Of a stretch of DNA of 64,000 nt, positions 1 through 8,155 are shown piece by piece. The stretch's first letter is position 1, and the number at the start of each line of letters is the position of its first letter. The position numbers were made by a program, and so were the translations under genes. The notes beneath the pieces are model-generated. The model saw only the letters and a list, made by a program, of their open reading frames with translations. It made no database searches and was not told the DNA's origin. The stretch comes from Micromonospora sp. WMMD1082 (GTDB lineage Bacteria > Actinomycetota > Actinomycetes > Mycobacteriales > Micromonosporaceae), in the NCBI RefSeq assembly GCF_029626175.1, contig NZ_JARUBM010000002.1, positions 6,986,501 through 7,050,500 on the forward strand. Direction: 5' to 3'.

Positions 1-183
1 CACCGGTCGGTCCGGGGCGGACAGCTCGGCCAGCGACGGGTCCGGCTCGGACTGGTCGTACACCACGACCACCTCGACCGGCCCGGGATAGTCCTGGGCG
101 ACGATCGCCCGCACCGCGGCCCGCAGCAGTTCCGGGCGGTTCCGGGTGGGCACGACGGCGCTCACGCTCGGGTACGGGCTCAC
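1..183 (-). CDS. Family 2 glycosyltransferase, N-terminal fragment
   Basis: Only the first 61 codons lie in the window; the gene continues past the left edge. The start is a GTG whose last bases overlap the stop of the gene before it (GTGA), so the two are probably translationally coupled. The N-terminus reads VSAVVPTRNRPELLRAAVRA followed by a hydrophobic strand ending VVVVYDQSEPD. This is the usual first beta-strand and nucleotide-binding loop of GT-A fold GT2 enzymes, which move a sugar from a nucleotide-sugar donor. As the last visible gene of the exopolysaccharide operon it probably elongates the repeat unit. Donor and acceptor cannot be judged from this fragment. Confidence 0.8.
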   Translation of the reverse strand, partial: MSPYPSVSAVVPTRNRPELLRAAVRAIVAQDYPGPVEVVVVYDQSEPDPSLAELSAPDRPV

Positions 184-887
184 CGGTTCCGCCTTCCGTT
201 CGGGCCATTCGGGCCGGGCCGACGCCACGGCCGCCACCAGGGTCGGTGGTGCCGCCCCGCGGCGGCGGCCACCAGGTCCTCGACGATCACTCCCACCCGC
301 CGCACCGCGGCACGCCGCCCGTTGGCCGCCTCGGCGTCCACGGCGACGGTGAAGCGCGACCGGTCGGCGAGACCGGCGGCCAGTGCGTCCAGCAGCTCCC
401 GCCGGGACTCGCAGAGGGCGACCAGGCCGGCCGCGCCGAGCCGGCGGGCGAACAGCTGCTGGTGGTCGTCGACGTGCTCGCCGCGCGTCGGGTCACGGGG
501 CACCACGATCGGCAGGTGGCCGTGCCGGCGGGCCTCCAGAATGGTCGCCGGCCCACCGTGACAGACCACCAGGTCGGCCCGGGCCATCGCCGCCTGCAAC
601 TCGGCGTGCCCGAGGAACGGCACCGCCTCGGGCAGGCCGGCGACGCGGGTGTGCCCGTGCTGCACGGTCAGCACGACCTCACCCGCGGCCTCGCCGTGCC
701 ACTCCCGCAGCCAGTCGACCAGCCGGTCGAAGGGATGCTTGTCGGTGCCGACGGCCACCAGCAGCTGGATCCGGCTGTCGGGGCGCGGCTCACGCGGCTC
801 CGGTATGCGTACCCCTGGTTCGTCCCGGGCGGCGCGGGGCCGCACCGGCGCGACGCGGTGCGCGTCGCCCACGGCCTCGCCGCTCAC
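180..887 (-). CDS. Alg13/EpsF-like glycosyltransferase subunit (GT28 C-terminal domain)
   Basis: About 235 residues. The start is the GTG overlapping the stop of the upstream Alg14-like gene (GTGA). A charged leader of about 40 residues precedes the domain: LLVAVGTDKHPFDRLVDW (about residues 42-60), then VCHGGPATILEARRHGHLPIVVPR (written here in part; about 108-131), the donor-binding half of GT28 enzymes such as Alg13, PssE and MurG. In the family this half binds the UDP-sugar and works only when docked to an Alg14-type membrane partner, which is encoded immediately upstream. The pair most likely adds an early sugar to a lipid-linked polysaccharide intermediate at the inner face of the membrane. 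The Arg/Pro-rich C-terminal tail is probably disordered. Confidence 0.82.
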   Translation of the reverse strand: MSGEAVGDAHRVAPVRPRAARDEPGVRIPEPREPRPDSRIQLLVAVGTDKHPFDRLVDWLREWHGEAAGEVVLTVQHGHTRVAGLPEAVPFLGHAELQAAMARADLVVCHGGPATILEARRHGHLPIVVPRDPTRGEHVDDHQQLFARRLGAAGLVALCESRRELLDALAAGLADRSRFTVAVDAEAANGRRAAVRRVGVIVEDLVAAAAGRHHRPWWRPWRRPGPNGPNGRRNR

Positions 888-1366
888 AGCAGCGTCCCCA
901 CGACGGTGGCCTCCGGGTACTGGCGGCGCTGCTCCTCCCACTGCACGAGCATCGCCGACAGGAACGGGCGGCACAGCCGGGCGGTCAGCGTCGGCGTGTC
1001 GATCCGGTCGTAGACCTCGATGTAGACGGTCGGGATGCGCCGGAGCCGGGCGAGCACGACGAACGGCACGGCCACTCCCGCGCCGGTGGTGACCACCGCG
1101 GCGACCCGTCGCCGGCGCAGCACCCGGGCGGCCAGTACCGCGTTGCGCAGCAGGTTGCCCAGGTGGCGGGTGGTCGGATGGTACGCCCGTACCACGTCCT
1201 CACCGGCGAGCAGGGACAGTGCCTCAGGCGTGTCGAAGGTGACCCAGCATCGCCGCCAGGTCTCGTACCAGGGCCGCAGGGCCAGCAACTGGGCCAGGTG
1301 CCCGCCGCTGGATCCGACCAACAGCAACAGTGGTTGTTCCTCGGGCTCTTCCATCAAGGTGTCCAC
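884..1366 (-). CDS. Alg14/PssD-like glycosyltransferase membrane-anchor subunit
   Basis: About 160 residues if translation starts at the GTG at 1366, which has GGGGAG four bases upstream; an in-frame ATG at 1354 is the alternative. The protein shows LLLLVGSSGGHLAQLLAL near the N-terminus, VVTTGAGVAVPFVVLAR in the middle and TVYIEVYDRIDTPTLTARL after it, the signature of Alg14/PssD/EpsE-type subunits. These anchor and activate an Alg13-type catalytic partner, here the next gene, joined by a 4-base overlap. In eukaryotic N-glycosylation and rhizobial or lactic exopolysaccharide synthesis the equivalent pair forms one enzyme. A 73-bp gap separates it from the kinase-like gene before it. Confidence 0.82.
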   Translation of the reverse strand: MDTLMEEPEEQPLLLLVGSSGGHLAQLLALRPWYETWRRCWVTFDTPEALSLLAGEDVVRAYHPTTRHLGNLLRNAVLAARVLRRRRVAAVVTTGAGVAVPFVVLARLRRIPTVYIEVYDRIDTPTLTARLCRPFLSAMLVQWEEQRRQYPEATVVGTLL

Positions 1367-1439
1367 GCGACTCCCCACAAGTCCGCTTGGAATTTCGGTC
1401 AGTGTCACGCCACAGCAGAAGGTGGCCGGTGCGAACCGA

Positions 1440-2684
1440 TCAACCGCCACCTCGTCTCTCGATCGTGTCCAACAGCGCGGGGTGCAACGCCGCGTTCCAG
1501 CCGGCACCGGCGTCGGCCAGGCGCCAGGTGCGCAGCCACATCTCCACCAGGTAGGCGTCGGCCACCAGCCGGCGGCCGGGGGCGTCCAGCCCCAACCGGT
1601 CACCGTGGCGGTCCAACCAGCGCCCGACCTCGTCGGCCGCCGCCGCGACCGGCTCACCGCGCAGCACGACGGCACGCTGGAAGGCGTCGTGGGCCAGGTC
1701 GAACCCCACCGGCACGTCCGCGCCGCTGTGCTCCCAGTCCCAGGCGATGACCTCACCGGCGTGCCGGCCCAGGTTCCACGGCACCCAGTCGCCGTGCCAG
1801 TGGCCGAACTCGACGGCGACCTCGCCGTGCCGGCGGGCCAGCGCGGCGACGGCCGCCACGGCACGCTGACCGGCCGGGTCCGTGGCGGCGGCCCGCCGCG
1901 CCTGCGCCGCCAACCGGTCCAGGAAGGGCGAGCCGCCCAGCGGCCGGGGCTCGGCCGGCGGGCGGCCCCGGCGAGCCACCGCGAGCAGCGCCCCGAGGTC
2001 GGGCGCGGCGGCGGCCGGCACCCCACGGACCCGGGTCGGCAGCGGCTCCACCACGGCGACCACCTGACCCGCCCAGGTCAGCTCGGTGAGCAGCCGGGGC
2101 GTGCCGGGGTGCCCCGCCAGCCCGGCCACCTCGCCCAGCGCCGCCGCCTCGGCGGTGACCAGCGCCCGCGTCGCGTCGTTCCAGCCGATCTTCGCGTATC
2201 CGCGGGGCACGCCGGAGCGGTCGAACAGTTGCAGGGTCGGCTTGTGGTTCGGATCCGGCGGGCGCACCCCGAAGGCCGCGTACATCGGCGTGCCGAGCAC
2301 GGCGGCGACCCGGTCGGCGAGCAGCGCCTCCGCCGGATCGAGCCCGCGGGGCAGCGCGACGGTCAACACCGGGAACGGCGCCCGGTCCACCACACCGGCC
2401 CGGGCCGCCACGCCGAGCAGTGCCCGCGCGGCCCGCACCTTCGGCGGGCGCAGGGCGTTGTACGCCAGCAGCGCCGCCGCCGCGACCCGGGGCGAACCCA
2501 ACGGCAGCAGGAACCGCGCCCGGGCGACCGACGGCACGACCGCGTAGCGGGCCACGACGGTGTGCCCGGCCGGCGGGGCGGCGTCCACGGTCACCGCGAC
2601 CCGGTGGTCGGCGAAGACCGCCCGGGTGACCCAGCCCAACCCGTCGTCGCGGCAGCGGGGGTCGGCCGTCGCCGACGCGGTCAC
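1440..2684 (-). CDS. APH-fold (aminoglycoside phosphotransferase-like) small-molecule kinase
   Basis: 414 residues, starting at a GTG that overlaps the sulfotransferase stop (GTGA). The N-terminal 140 residues are Ala/Val-rich and unrecognised. From about residue 150 a protein-kinase-like fold appears: GYAKIGW (Lys165, likely ATP-binding), the Brenner loop HGDWVPWN at 297-304 (catalytic Asp299, metal-binding Asn304) and WDWE at 315-318 in place of DFG. This family phosphorylates hydroxyls of sugars, choline, aminoglycosides and similar compounds. Its place between polysaccharide genes makes a resistance role unlikely. Phosphorylation of a sugar precursor or of the polymer is plausible but inferred. 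Confidence 0.72.
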   Translation of the reverse strand: MTASATADPRCRDDGLGWVTRAVFADHRVAVTVDAAPPAGHTVVARYAVVPSVARARFLLPLGSPRVAAAALLAYNALRPPKVRAARALLGVAARAGVVDRAPFPVLTVALPRGLDPAEALLADRVAAVLGTPMYAAFGVRPPDPNHKPTLQLFDRSGVPRGYAKIGWNDATRALVTAEAAALGEVAGLAGHPGTPRLLTELTWAGQVVAVVEPLPTRVRGVPAAAAPDLGALLAVARRGRPPAEPRPLGGSPFLDRLAAQARRAAATDPAGQRAVAAVAALARRHGEVAVEFGHWHGDWVPWNLGRHAGEVIAWDWEHSGADVPVGFDLAHDAFQRAVVLRGEPVAAAADEVGRWLDRHGDRLGLDAPGRRLVADAYLVEMWLRTWRLADAGAGWNAALHPALLDTIERRGGG

Positions 2685-3574
2685 GCGGCCCGGTCCGGCC
2701 AGTCGAGCCGCAACCCCAGCCGCTGCCGCAGCGCCTCGTTGTGCGGGCGGTAGTACGCCGTCAGCTCGGCCCGCAGCGCCGGCTCCAGCGGCGCCGAACG
2801 CCGGTCGTTGTAGACCCGGAAGTCGGGCAGGTCGAAGGGGGGCAGGCCGAGAAAGTCCAGGGTGCGCCGGTAGGCCGCCCGTGCGTCGCGGTAGAGCTCC
2901 TCGCTGGGCAGGAAGAGGATCCGCGCCCGGTCGAAGCGCGCCAACCACGGTTCCAGATGCTCCAGGTACCGGCCCCGGGCCCGGTAGGTGTACCAGTCGT
3001 AGCGCTCGCTGAAGTACTCCGGTTCGGCGATCAGCCGCTCCCGCTCCCCGGCCGTACGCTCCGGCTCGGCGGCCAGCGCGGCGGCGAAGTCCAGCGGCTC
3101 CACGCCGTTGGTCCGCCGCTCCTTCCAGTGCGAGTACGCCCGCTCGACCGGGTCGCGCAGCAGCACGATCAGCCGCACCGAGGGCATCAGCGTGGCGACC
3201 CGCTCGGCGGCCAGGGGGTGGAACATGTAGAGCGGTGCCGCCTCGCCGACCCGCACCGGGCCGCCGTGGCGGCTCTCCAGCACCTCCCGCTGCCGCACGG
3301 TCGGGAAGTGCGAGCGATACCACGCCTCGCCGCGACTCCAGTTCTCCTCGAAGTAGTGCGAGGACTTCGTGTTCCAGGCCGGGAAGAGCCGAGGCACCAG
3401 CGGGTGCTGGATGAGGTAATTCCACAGCGAGGTGGTGCCGCCCCGCTTGGTACCGATGATGAGGAAGTCCGGCAGCGGCCGGCGGTCACTGGTGCGTACC
3501 CCGTAGTCGACGAGGCTTTCCCGTAGCCGGCTCGTGACCTGGGTCGGCACCAACTGCTTCACCCGGTCCCGCAT
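2681..3574 (-). CDS. PAPS-dependent sulfotransferase, polysaccharide-modifying type
   Basis: 297 residues from the ATG at 3574; an in-frame TTG nine bases upstream is closer to an AGGTGAG ribosome site and is possible. The 5'-phosphosulfate loop is at residues 38-51 (LIIGTKRGGTTSLW) and the 3'-phosphate-binding segment at about 134-150 (RLIVLLRDPVERAYSHW), both hallmarks of the Sulfotransfer_1 family related to heparan and carbohydrate sulfotransferases. The enzyme would move sulfate from PAPS to a sugar hydroxyl or amine. There is no signal peptide, so it acts in the cytosol before export. It sits between the flippase and the kinase-like gene, which supports sulfation of the repeat unit. A carbohydrate acceptor is inferred. 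Confidence 0.85.
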   Translation of the reverse strand: MRDRVKQLVPTQVTSRLRESLVDYGVRTSDRRPLPDFLIIGTKRGGTTSLWNYLIQHPLVPRLFPAWNTKSSHYFEENWSRGEAWYRSHFPTVRQREVLESRHGGPVRVGEAAPLYMFHPLAAERVATLMPSVRLIVLLRDPVERAYSHWKERRTNGVEPLDFAAALAAEPERTAGERERLIAEPEYFSERYDWYTYRARGRYLEHLEPWLARFDRARILFLPSEELYRDARAAYRRTLDFLGLPPFDLPDFRVYNDRRSAPLEPALRAELTAYYRPHNEALRQRLGLRLDWPDRAA

Positions 3575-3590
3575 GGACGACAAGACGAAC

Positions 3591-5201
3591 TCACCTGCCC
3601 TTCGACGTGCGTGGCGGGGCGCCGGCCGGCGCCCCGCCACGGATCTGCATCATGGTCACCCGGATGCCGGACCGCACCCGGGGCAACGTCAACAAGCCGA
3701 CGCAGCCGGCGGCGAGCACGGCCACCGTCGGCACCAGCCCCGTGATCCCCCGGCCGGCCACCGCCAGACCGGCGACCGAGGCCAGGCCGACCCCGCCCAC
3801 GGTGGCCGCCGCCGCGGCCAGCATCCGGGTGTCGACCAGCCGCTGGCCGACCACCAGCCGGGCGAACGTGGCGGCGCCGAGGTTCTCGGTGACGATGCCG
3901 GCGGCCCAGGCCACCGCCGCGCCGGTCGCCCCGTGCCCGGGAATCAGCGCCAGGCCGAGACCGACCGTGACCAGCAACCCGGCCAGTGCCGCCACCAGGT
4001 GCAGGCCGCTGCGCCCGCCCATCAGCAGCATGCTCTGCACGTTGCCGACGCCCGTGTTGACCAGCATCGCCAGCGCGAGCACGGTCATCGCGGCGGCGCC
4101 GGCGGTGAACTCCGCGCCGAACAACGCCAGGAAGGCCGGCGCGAAGACGGCGAGCAGCAGGTACACCGGCCAGGAGAGCACCAGCCCCCAGGTGGTCAGC
4201 TGCCGGTGCACGGCCGCGGCGGCGGCCCGCTCGCCGCGCCCCAGCAGCCGCGACAGCTGCGGGGAGACCGCCACGCGCAGCCCCTGCATCGCCAGTTGAC
4301 CGGCGAGGACGTAGCGGCCGACCGCCCCGAAGACCCCGGCCTCGGCGGGGCCGGCCAACGCCGAGGTGAGCAGCACGCCGATCCACATGCTGCCGGCGTC
4401 GATCGCCGCGGAGGCGGCGCGGGGCAGCGCGAAACGCCAGAACGTGGACCAGTCGCCGGGCTCCGGACGCAGCCGGGCGCCGGCACCCACGCCGAGTGGG
4501 CCGGCGACCAGGATCAGGCACACCAGCAGGGCCACGGCGGCGGGCACCAACCAGCCGGTCATGCCGGCCAGCAGCCCGCCGCCGACCAGCACCGCCGCAC
4601 CGACCAGCAGCGGCCGGGCGACCGGCAGCAGCAGGAACTGCACCGAGACGTAGGCCCGCATCGGGCGTACGCAGCGCACGACGGCCAGCAGCAGGTTCAT
4701 CGCGACCACCACGGGCACCGCCGCGAAGGTCACCACCAGCAGCGGCCCACCCGCCGGCCCGAGGAGTCGACCGGCGAGCGGCCCGGCGGCCAGCGCCCCG
4801 CCGACCGCGACCAGCGCGGCGAGCAGCAGCGGCGGCACCAGGGCGACCGGCAGCACCCGGGCCGCGTCGCCGGTCACGCCGGCCCGCCGCCGGGGCAGTG
4901 CCCACATCAGCCCGGTCTCCGCGCCCAGGGTGCAGACCGCGGCGGCGACGGTCACCACGCCGATCGCGGCGAAGAACGCGCCGGAGCCGGAGGTGCCGTA
5001 GCCACGGGTGATGACGATCGCGAGCACGAAGCCGAACAGCCCGCTGGTCGCCGCGCCGAGCAGCCCCGCGACCCCGCTGCGGGCGCTGCGCCGGGTCTCG
5101 GCCGCGCTGTCCACCGTGGCCAGGGCCGGACCCGCCGCCGAGCCGACGCCGGGCGCGCGGCCGGGCCCCTCCCCCGCCGGGGGGCTGGTGGTCGCGGTCA
5201 T
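3591..5201 (-). CDS. Wzx-like polysaccharide flippase (MATE/MOP superfamily)
   Basis: 536 residues, starting at the ATG of an ATGA overlap with the polymerase gene. After a disordered Pro/Ala-rich leader of about 40 residues there are roughly 14 hydrophobic segments, beginning SGVAGLLGAATSGLFGFVLA, with few charged residues between them. This is the layout of polysaccharide transporters of the MOP superfamily. Such proteins move undecaprenyl-linked repeat units from the inner to the outer leaflet of the membrane. Its position next to Wzy-like and Wzz-like genes supports this; MurJ-like lipid II transport is unlikely in that context. The sulfotransferase start follows 16 bp downstream. Confidence 0.82.
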   Translation of the reverse strand: MTATTSPPAGEGPGRAPGVGSAAGPALATVDSAAETRRSARSGVAGLLGAATSGLFGFVLAIVITRGYGTSGSGAFFAAIGVVTVAAAVCTLGAETGLMWALPRRRAGVTGDAARVLPVALVPPLLLAALVAVGGALAAGPLAGRLLGPAGGPLLVVTFAAVPVVVAMNLLLAVVRCVRPMRAYVSVQFLLLPVARPLLVGAAVLVGGGLLAGMTGWLVPAAVALLVCLILVAGPLGVGAGARLRPEPGDWSTFWRFALPRAASAAIDAGSMWIGVLLTSALAGPAEAGVFGAVGRYVLAGQLAMQGLRVAVSPQLSRLLGRGERAAAAAVHRQLTTWGLVLSWPVYLLLAVFAPAFLALFGAEFTAGAAAMTVLALAMLVNTGVGNVQSMLLMGGRSGLHLVAALAGLLVTVGLGLALIPGHGATGAAVAWAAGIVTENLGAATFARLVVGQRLVDTRMLAAAAATVGGVGLASVAGLAVAGRGITGLVPTVAVLAAGCVGLLTLPRVRSGIRVTMMQIRGGAPAGAPPRTSKGR

Positions 5202-6550
5202 GCCGGCACCACCGCCGCCGGTTCCGGCGGCCGGACGGTCGGCGGCGGGACGCGTCGCTCCCGCTCGGTGAGCGCCATCGCGAAGGCGATCGCGAAGAAG
5301 GCGACCGCGAGGTTCTGGTTCGCCATCCCGTAGAAGGGCACCTGCACCAGGCAGATCACCGCGACGACGGAGAGCCACTGCCCGGCCGCCGAGGTGGCCC
5401 GGGCGCAGACCACCGCGGCGACGACGAACCAGGCCAGGAAGCACAGCAGCGCCGGTACGCCGTGGCTGAACAGCACCATCCACAGCTGCCCCTGGGTGCC
5501 GATCGGCGCCTCGGCGGAGACGGTGTCCACGTCCATCGGCGCGCCGTAGCCCAGCCACGGTGAGTCGCCCACCCGGCGCAGCACCTCCGCGTAGAGCGAG
5601 AGCCGGTCGGTGTTGGTGTCGCTGGACTGGACCCGGTTGCCGATCAGCTCGGCGACCGGGATGAACAGGGCGGCGAGCCCGCCGATCACCACCACCCCGC
5701 AGATGGAGGCGGCCACCCGCGTGTTGCCGCGCAACGCCGCCCGCACCCCCAGCACGGCCAGGCCCACGCCGAGGCTGAGGAACATCGCCCGGTTGAGGGT
5801 GAGGAACGCCGGGACCAGCGACAGCGGCAGCGTCACCAGCAGTGCCCACCGCAGCAGGCCACGGCGGCGCAGCATGGTGTACGCGACCACGCACGGCAGC
5901 GTCATCGCGTATGCGCTGCCGTAGGTGTTGGTGTACGCGTACGGGGCGGCCGGGCGGTAGATCGGGTTGAGCGACCTCGCGCTGTACTCCGCGGTGGCGA
6001 GATGGACCATGTCATGGATGAACGGGGCGCGGGCCACACCGGCGGGGAGCAGCATCTCGACCGGGGTGGTCAACTCGAAGCGTGGTACCAGCACGCCCAG
6101 CCAGCCCAGGGCGACCAGCCCGAGCCAGAACACGCACAGCGGCGCCAGGACGGCCGCCTGGTCGGGGCGCTCCCGGGCGACGGTGTAGACGTAGACGGCG
6201 ACGATCAGCGCGGTGAGGTAGAAGGAGAGCCGCAGCGCGAAGGTCAGCAGCGAGGTCGGCGACGCCAGCCGGGTCGCGCTGGCCACCACGAGCGCCAGGA
6301 ACAGCAGCCAGATCCCGGCGGCGGGCGGCAGCGGCACCCGACCCCGGGTGGCCAGCAACGTGAACAGCAGGGCGCCCAGCAACGGCCAACCGAGATAGAA
6401 GGCGCCCGCCAGCCACCAGAGCGGGACCAGCCCGAACATCGCCGCCAGCGGCCACAGCGGCAGTCGCGGCGGCGCGGGCGGCAGGGGTCGCGCCGCGGGG
6501 CTCACCGGCCGGGGCGGCTCGGTGGTGGCCGGGGCGCGGGTGACCGGCAC
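5198..6550 (-). CDS. O-antigen ligase/Wzy-like polysaccharide polymerase
   Basis: 450 residues from a GTG three bases after the stop of the co-polymerase gene. The protein has about 11-12 membrane segments with one long extracytoplasmic loop around residues 165-210, containing RAPFIHDMVHLATAEYSARS. A second soluble stretch near 310-340 contains SSDTNTDRLSLYAEVLRRVGDSPWLGYGAP, where the D-R-x-x-x-Y and W-x-G-x-G elements are typical of Wzy_C/O-antigen ligase proteins. These join lipid-linked repeats on the outer face of the membrane. In this operon it would polymerise units delivered by the downstream flippase, with chain length set by the upstream co-polymerase. Confidence 0.82.
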   Translation of the reverse strand: MPVTRAPATTEPPRPVSPAARPLPPAPPRLPLWPLAAMFGLVPLWWLAGAFYLGWPLLGALLFTLLATRGRVPLPPAAGIWLLFLALVVASATRLASPTSLLTFALRLSFYLTALIVAVYVYTVARERPDQAAVLAPLCVFWLGLVALGWLGVLVPRFELTTPVEMLLPAGVARAPFIHDMVHLATAEYSARSLNPIYRPAAPYAYTNTYGSAYAMTLPCVVAYTMLRRRGLLRWALLVTLPLSLVPAFLTLNRAMFLSLGVGLAVLGVRAALRGNTRVAASICGVVVIGGLAALFIPVAELIGNRVQSSDTNTDRLSLYAEVLRRVGDSPWLGYGAPMDVDTVSAEAPIGTQGQLWMVLFSHGVPALLCFLAWFVVAAVVCARATSAAGQWLSVVAVICLVQVPFYGMANQNLAVAFFAIAFAMALTERERRVPPPTVRPPEPAAVVPA

Positions 6551-6553
6551 GTC

Positions 6554-8155
6554 TCAGCTCCGCCCGCTGCGGCACAGCACGAACCCGAGCGGGTTCACCC
6601 CGGCCGCGCGCAGCCGCCCGGCGAGCCGGCGCAGGTCGGCCTGGCGGGTCCGGTCGCGTTCGACCACGACCACGGCGGTGCCCTGCCGGGCCACTGCCAC
6701 CCCCCGCTCGTCGGCCTCGGCCGGCGGGGCGTTGTACAGCACGAGGCGCTGGTCGGCGCCCTGCCGCCAGGTGCCGAACCGGATGCTGCCGGCGCCCACC
6801 ACCACCTGCTCGTTGCCGGTCAGCCGGCCGTTCTCGGCGCCGACGACGGTCTGGGTCACCCGGGGCAGCGTGAGCGTGGCCTCCGGGTCGGTCGAGGCCC
6901 GCGCGCCGATCGGGTGCGGAGAGGGGCGCCGGGTGATCACTTCGGTGGGTCCGTCGTCGGTGTCCGTCGGGGGCGTACGCGGCTTGGGCACGCCGGGTCG
7001 GGTGGGGTCGATGCCGGCGGGCAGCCGATCCCGGTCGGTGAGCACCGCGGCCCGCAACCGGTCGGTCCGGCCGCTGTCGTCGGCCACGAACACCTCCCGC
7101 CCGGCCACGGCGAGCGCGACCGCGAGCCCGGCGGTGATCGCGGTGGCGTCCTCGCGGGCGGTCACCACGGCGACCCGGGCGGGTTGGCGCACCCGCTCGG
7201 CGACGGCCATCGCGACGTAGCGCACGTCGGAGTCGACCACCCGACCCCGCAGCCCACGGCTGCGGATGGTGCCCAGCAGCGGCAGACCGGTGCTGTCCGT
7301 CGCGTCGGCCACGGTCCGGATCCGCCGGTCCACGGACTCCCACACGAAGGCGAGCACCAGCCCGATCAGCGTGCCGCCGAGCAGCCCGCCGGCCAGCAGC
7401 AGCGCCGGGTTGACGGCCGACGAGGTCAGCGCCAGCTCGGCGCTGCGGGTGACCCAGCCCGGGTTCACGTCGACCGCGGCGATCTCGGTCCGCGCGGAGT
7501 TGAGCTGGGTGAGCTGGTTGTTGATCCCGCCGAGTTCGGCGACCGCGGCGTTGGCGGCGGCGGAGTCCCGGGCGTTGTTGATCCGCCGCTGCACCGCGAC
7601 CTGCTGCTCGACGACCTTGCTGATGCTGGCCTCGTACGAGCGCAGCATCTCCTCGCGCTGCTTCTCGTACATCGCGCGCCGGATATCCAGATAGCTCTGC
7701 GCGGCGAGGTTGGCGCCCTCGACGGCCCGGTCGGCGCGGCCCGCCTGGTAGACGAAGCGCAGGATCTGGCCGCCGGCGGGCACCTCCACCTCCAGGGCGT
7801 CGCGCACGGTGCGCTGGTCCGAGCCGAACGCCTCGGCCAGCTTCCCGACCACCTCGGTGCCGGTGGCGATCCCGCTCTCCACGTTCATGTTCACCGCCCG
7901 GTCGGCGGCGGCGCCGCTGGGCGTGAAGGCGTCAGTCACCACCGGACGGACCGCCACCACCGCGCTCGCCGTCACCGCGGCCGGTGCCAGCAGCACGTAG
8001 CCGGTCGCGCCGAGCAGCCCGCAGGCGGCGGCCGCCGCGACCAGCCGGATCCGGTGCAGGGGTACGCGCACCACGTCGGTGATCGTGACGGTGCGGGACG
8101 ACCCGGCGGCGGTGCCGCCGTCGCCGGTCCAGGCGCTGGGAGTGGCATCAGTCAT
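6554..8155 (-). CDS. Wzz-type polysaccharide co-polymerase with degenerate BY-kinase-like domain
   Basis: 533 residues; the ATG lies inside the last codons of the acyltransferase gene (8-bp overlap). There are two membrane segments at about 38-58 and 249-271, with a coiled extracytoplasmic region between them, as in Wzz/CapA chain-length regulators. The cytoplasmic part has a Rossmann-like layout of a bacterial tyrosine kinase (RVAVVTAREDATAITAGLAV, about 327-346), but the expected GxGKT/S is replaced by REDATAI and the Walker A' strand reads VFVADDSGRTD. There is no C-terminal tyrosine cluster. ATP hydrolysis and autophosphorylation therefore look lost. It probably regulates chain length as a scaffold. 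Confidence 0.8.
   Translation of the reverse strand: MTDATPSAWTGDGGTAAGSSRTVTITDVVRVPLHRIRLVAAAAACGLLGATGYVLLAPAAVTASAVVAVRPVVTDAFTPSGAAADRAVNMNVESGIATGTEVVGKLAEAFGSDQRTVRDALEVEVPAGGQILRFVYQAGRADRAVEGANLAAQSYLDIRRAMYEKQREEMLRSYEASISKVVEQQVAVQRRINNARDSAAANAAVAELGGINNQLTQLNSARTEIAAVDVNPGWVTRSAELALTSSAVNPALLLAGGLLGGTLIGLVLAFVWESVDRRIRTVADATDSTGLPLLGTIRSRGLRGRVVDSDVRYVAMAVAERVRQPARVAVVTAREDATAITAGLAVALAVAGREVFVADDSGRTDRLRAAVLTDRDRLPAGIDPTRPGVPKPRTPPTDTDDGPTEVITRRPSPHPIGARASTDPEATLTLPRVTQTVVGAENGRLTGNEQVVVGAGSIRFGTWRQGADQRLVLYNAPPAEADERGVAVARQGTAVVVVERDRTRQADLRRLAGRLRAAGVNPLGFVLCRSGRS

Noticed and set aside
1440..2684. Aminoglycoside resistance gene
   Set aside because: The catalytic loop is APH-like, but the gene is embedded and translationally coupled in a polysaccharide operon, and the N-terminal half does not fit resistance enzymes.
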